The notes below the pieces were generated by a model. It was not told the DNA's origin and did no database searches. It worked only from the letters and a program-made list of their open reading frames with translations. From the IMG/VR virus record IMGVR_UViG_3300031669_000025, positions 1 to 61,192 of that record: DNA of 61,192 nt; one strand, 5' to 3'. Shown piece after piece: positions 60,898 through 61,192 of this stretch (position 1 is the stretch's first letter; every line of letters starts with the position of its first letter). Position numbers and translations under genes: made by a program. The DNA comes from a virus.

Positions 60898-61192
60898 TTA
60901 TTTTAATAATATTACGTCTGGTGAAGGATTAAATATATAGTTGTATGCACTAACAGCAGTTCCTATACACTGAACATACTGTCCTGCTATGGTTGGTCTA
61001 GTGGTTGTAGGCAACCCTGTTGTTCCTAAGTATACTGGTGCACCTACTGTAAAAGTAACTGAATTATAACTATTACCTCCAAAAAGTAGAAATGAACCAG
61101 ATGCGCCACTTCCAACACTACTTGTAGAATTATTAACTCCAACTACTCTTGCTTTTGCAGCAGTATCTGCTCTCGCAATACCAACAGTTCCA
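60898..61192 (-). CDS. C-terminus of a tail-fibre-like protein (5' end outside window)
   Basis: The last 97 codons of a gene that continues beyond the right edge; stop at 60898-60900. The visible part is Gly/Ser/Thr-rich and beta-stranded: RVVGVNNSTSSVGSG, GSFLLFGGNSYNSVTF, TVGAPVYLGTTGLPTTT, and ends AYNYIFNPSPDVILLK. The phrase AGxPVYLGTTG to YIFNPSPDV is typical of C-termini of phage fibre or appendage proteins. With the BACON protein it probably makes the receptor- or glycan-binding part of the virion. Confidence 0.7.
   Translation of the reverse strand, partial: GTVGIARADTAAKARVVGVNNSTSSVGSGASGSFLLFGGNSYNSVTFTVGAPVYLGTTGLPTTTRPTIAGQYVQCIGTAVSAYNYIFNPSPDVILLK

Noticed and set aside
1-61192. 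tRNA genes or stop-codon recoding
   Set aside because: I saw no tRNA cloverleaf with a proper T-loop, and TAG, TGA and TAA all end overlapping genes in the expected places.

Overview
This window looks like about 61 kb of a crAss-like phage (order Crassvirales) that infects a member of the Bacteroidota. Four things point that way. It is very AT-rich. A block of replication genes on the + strand converges on a block of giant virion genes on the - strand. A 2,566-residue protein carries a DFDVD motif like the DFDID catalytic motif of the virion RNA polymerase of phage phi14:2. There is also a BACON-domain protein, and a Bacteroidota-type promoter (TTTG, 20 bp, TATATTTG) lies upstream of part of the late block. 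TAA, TGA and TAG all end genes, so I see no stop-codon recoding. Terminase, portal and major capsid genes are not in the window and probably lie to the right.

Layout. (1) 1-2441: an array of short, more GC-rich gene cassettes separated by hairpin sites with attC-like architecture. (2) 2506-5820: phage backbone with a family A DNA polymerase. (3) 5926-6751: a second, two-cassette array of the same kind. (4) 6810-32950: closely packed + strand early genes. These are SNF2-like helicase, a possible helicase loader, DnaB-like helicase, phosphoesterase, an exported lysozyme-like enzyme, dUTPase, an AAA_24/Sak4-like ATPase split by a group I intron with a GIY-YIG endonuclease, an SSB-like protein, primase, a RusA-like resolvase, an E2-like/JAMM/E1-like trio, a FEN-like exonuclease, RNA ligase and nucleotide-pool enzymes, with many small unknown genes between. 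(5) 32956-32976: a bidirectional terminator between the converging blocks. (6) 33008-61192, - strand: three giant proteins including the RNA polymerase, further virion proteins, tail and connector proteins, a holin-like protein, a DUF5675 protein, a BACON protein and the C-terminus of a tail-fibre-like protein.

How it fits together. Known crAss-like biology is that the polymerase enters with the genome and transcribes early genes, while host polymerase reads later genes. The layout here agrees: early genes lack obvious host promoters, and the one clear host-type promoter sits in the late strand.

The most unusual feature is the pair of integron-like cassette arrays. Every cassette begins with GTTNNNNNN and ends with its complement, a different sequence for each cassette, followed by a hairpin whose unpaired spacer is usually 6 nt on the left and 3 nt on the right. 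Both arrays end at the same conserved 37-bp attI-like motif. No tyrosine recombinase is encoded in the window. I cannot run searches, so all family names rest on motifs read by eye.
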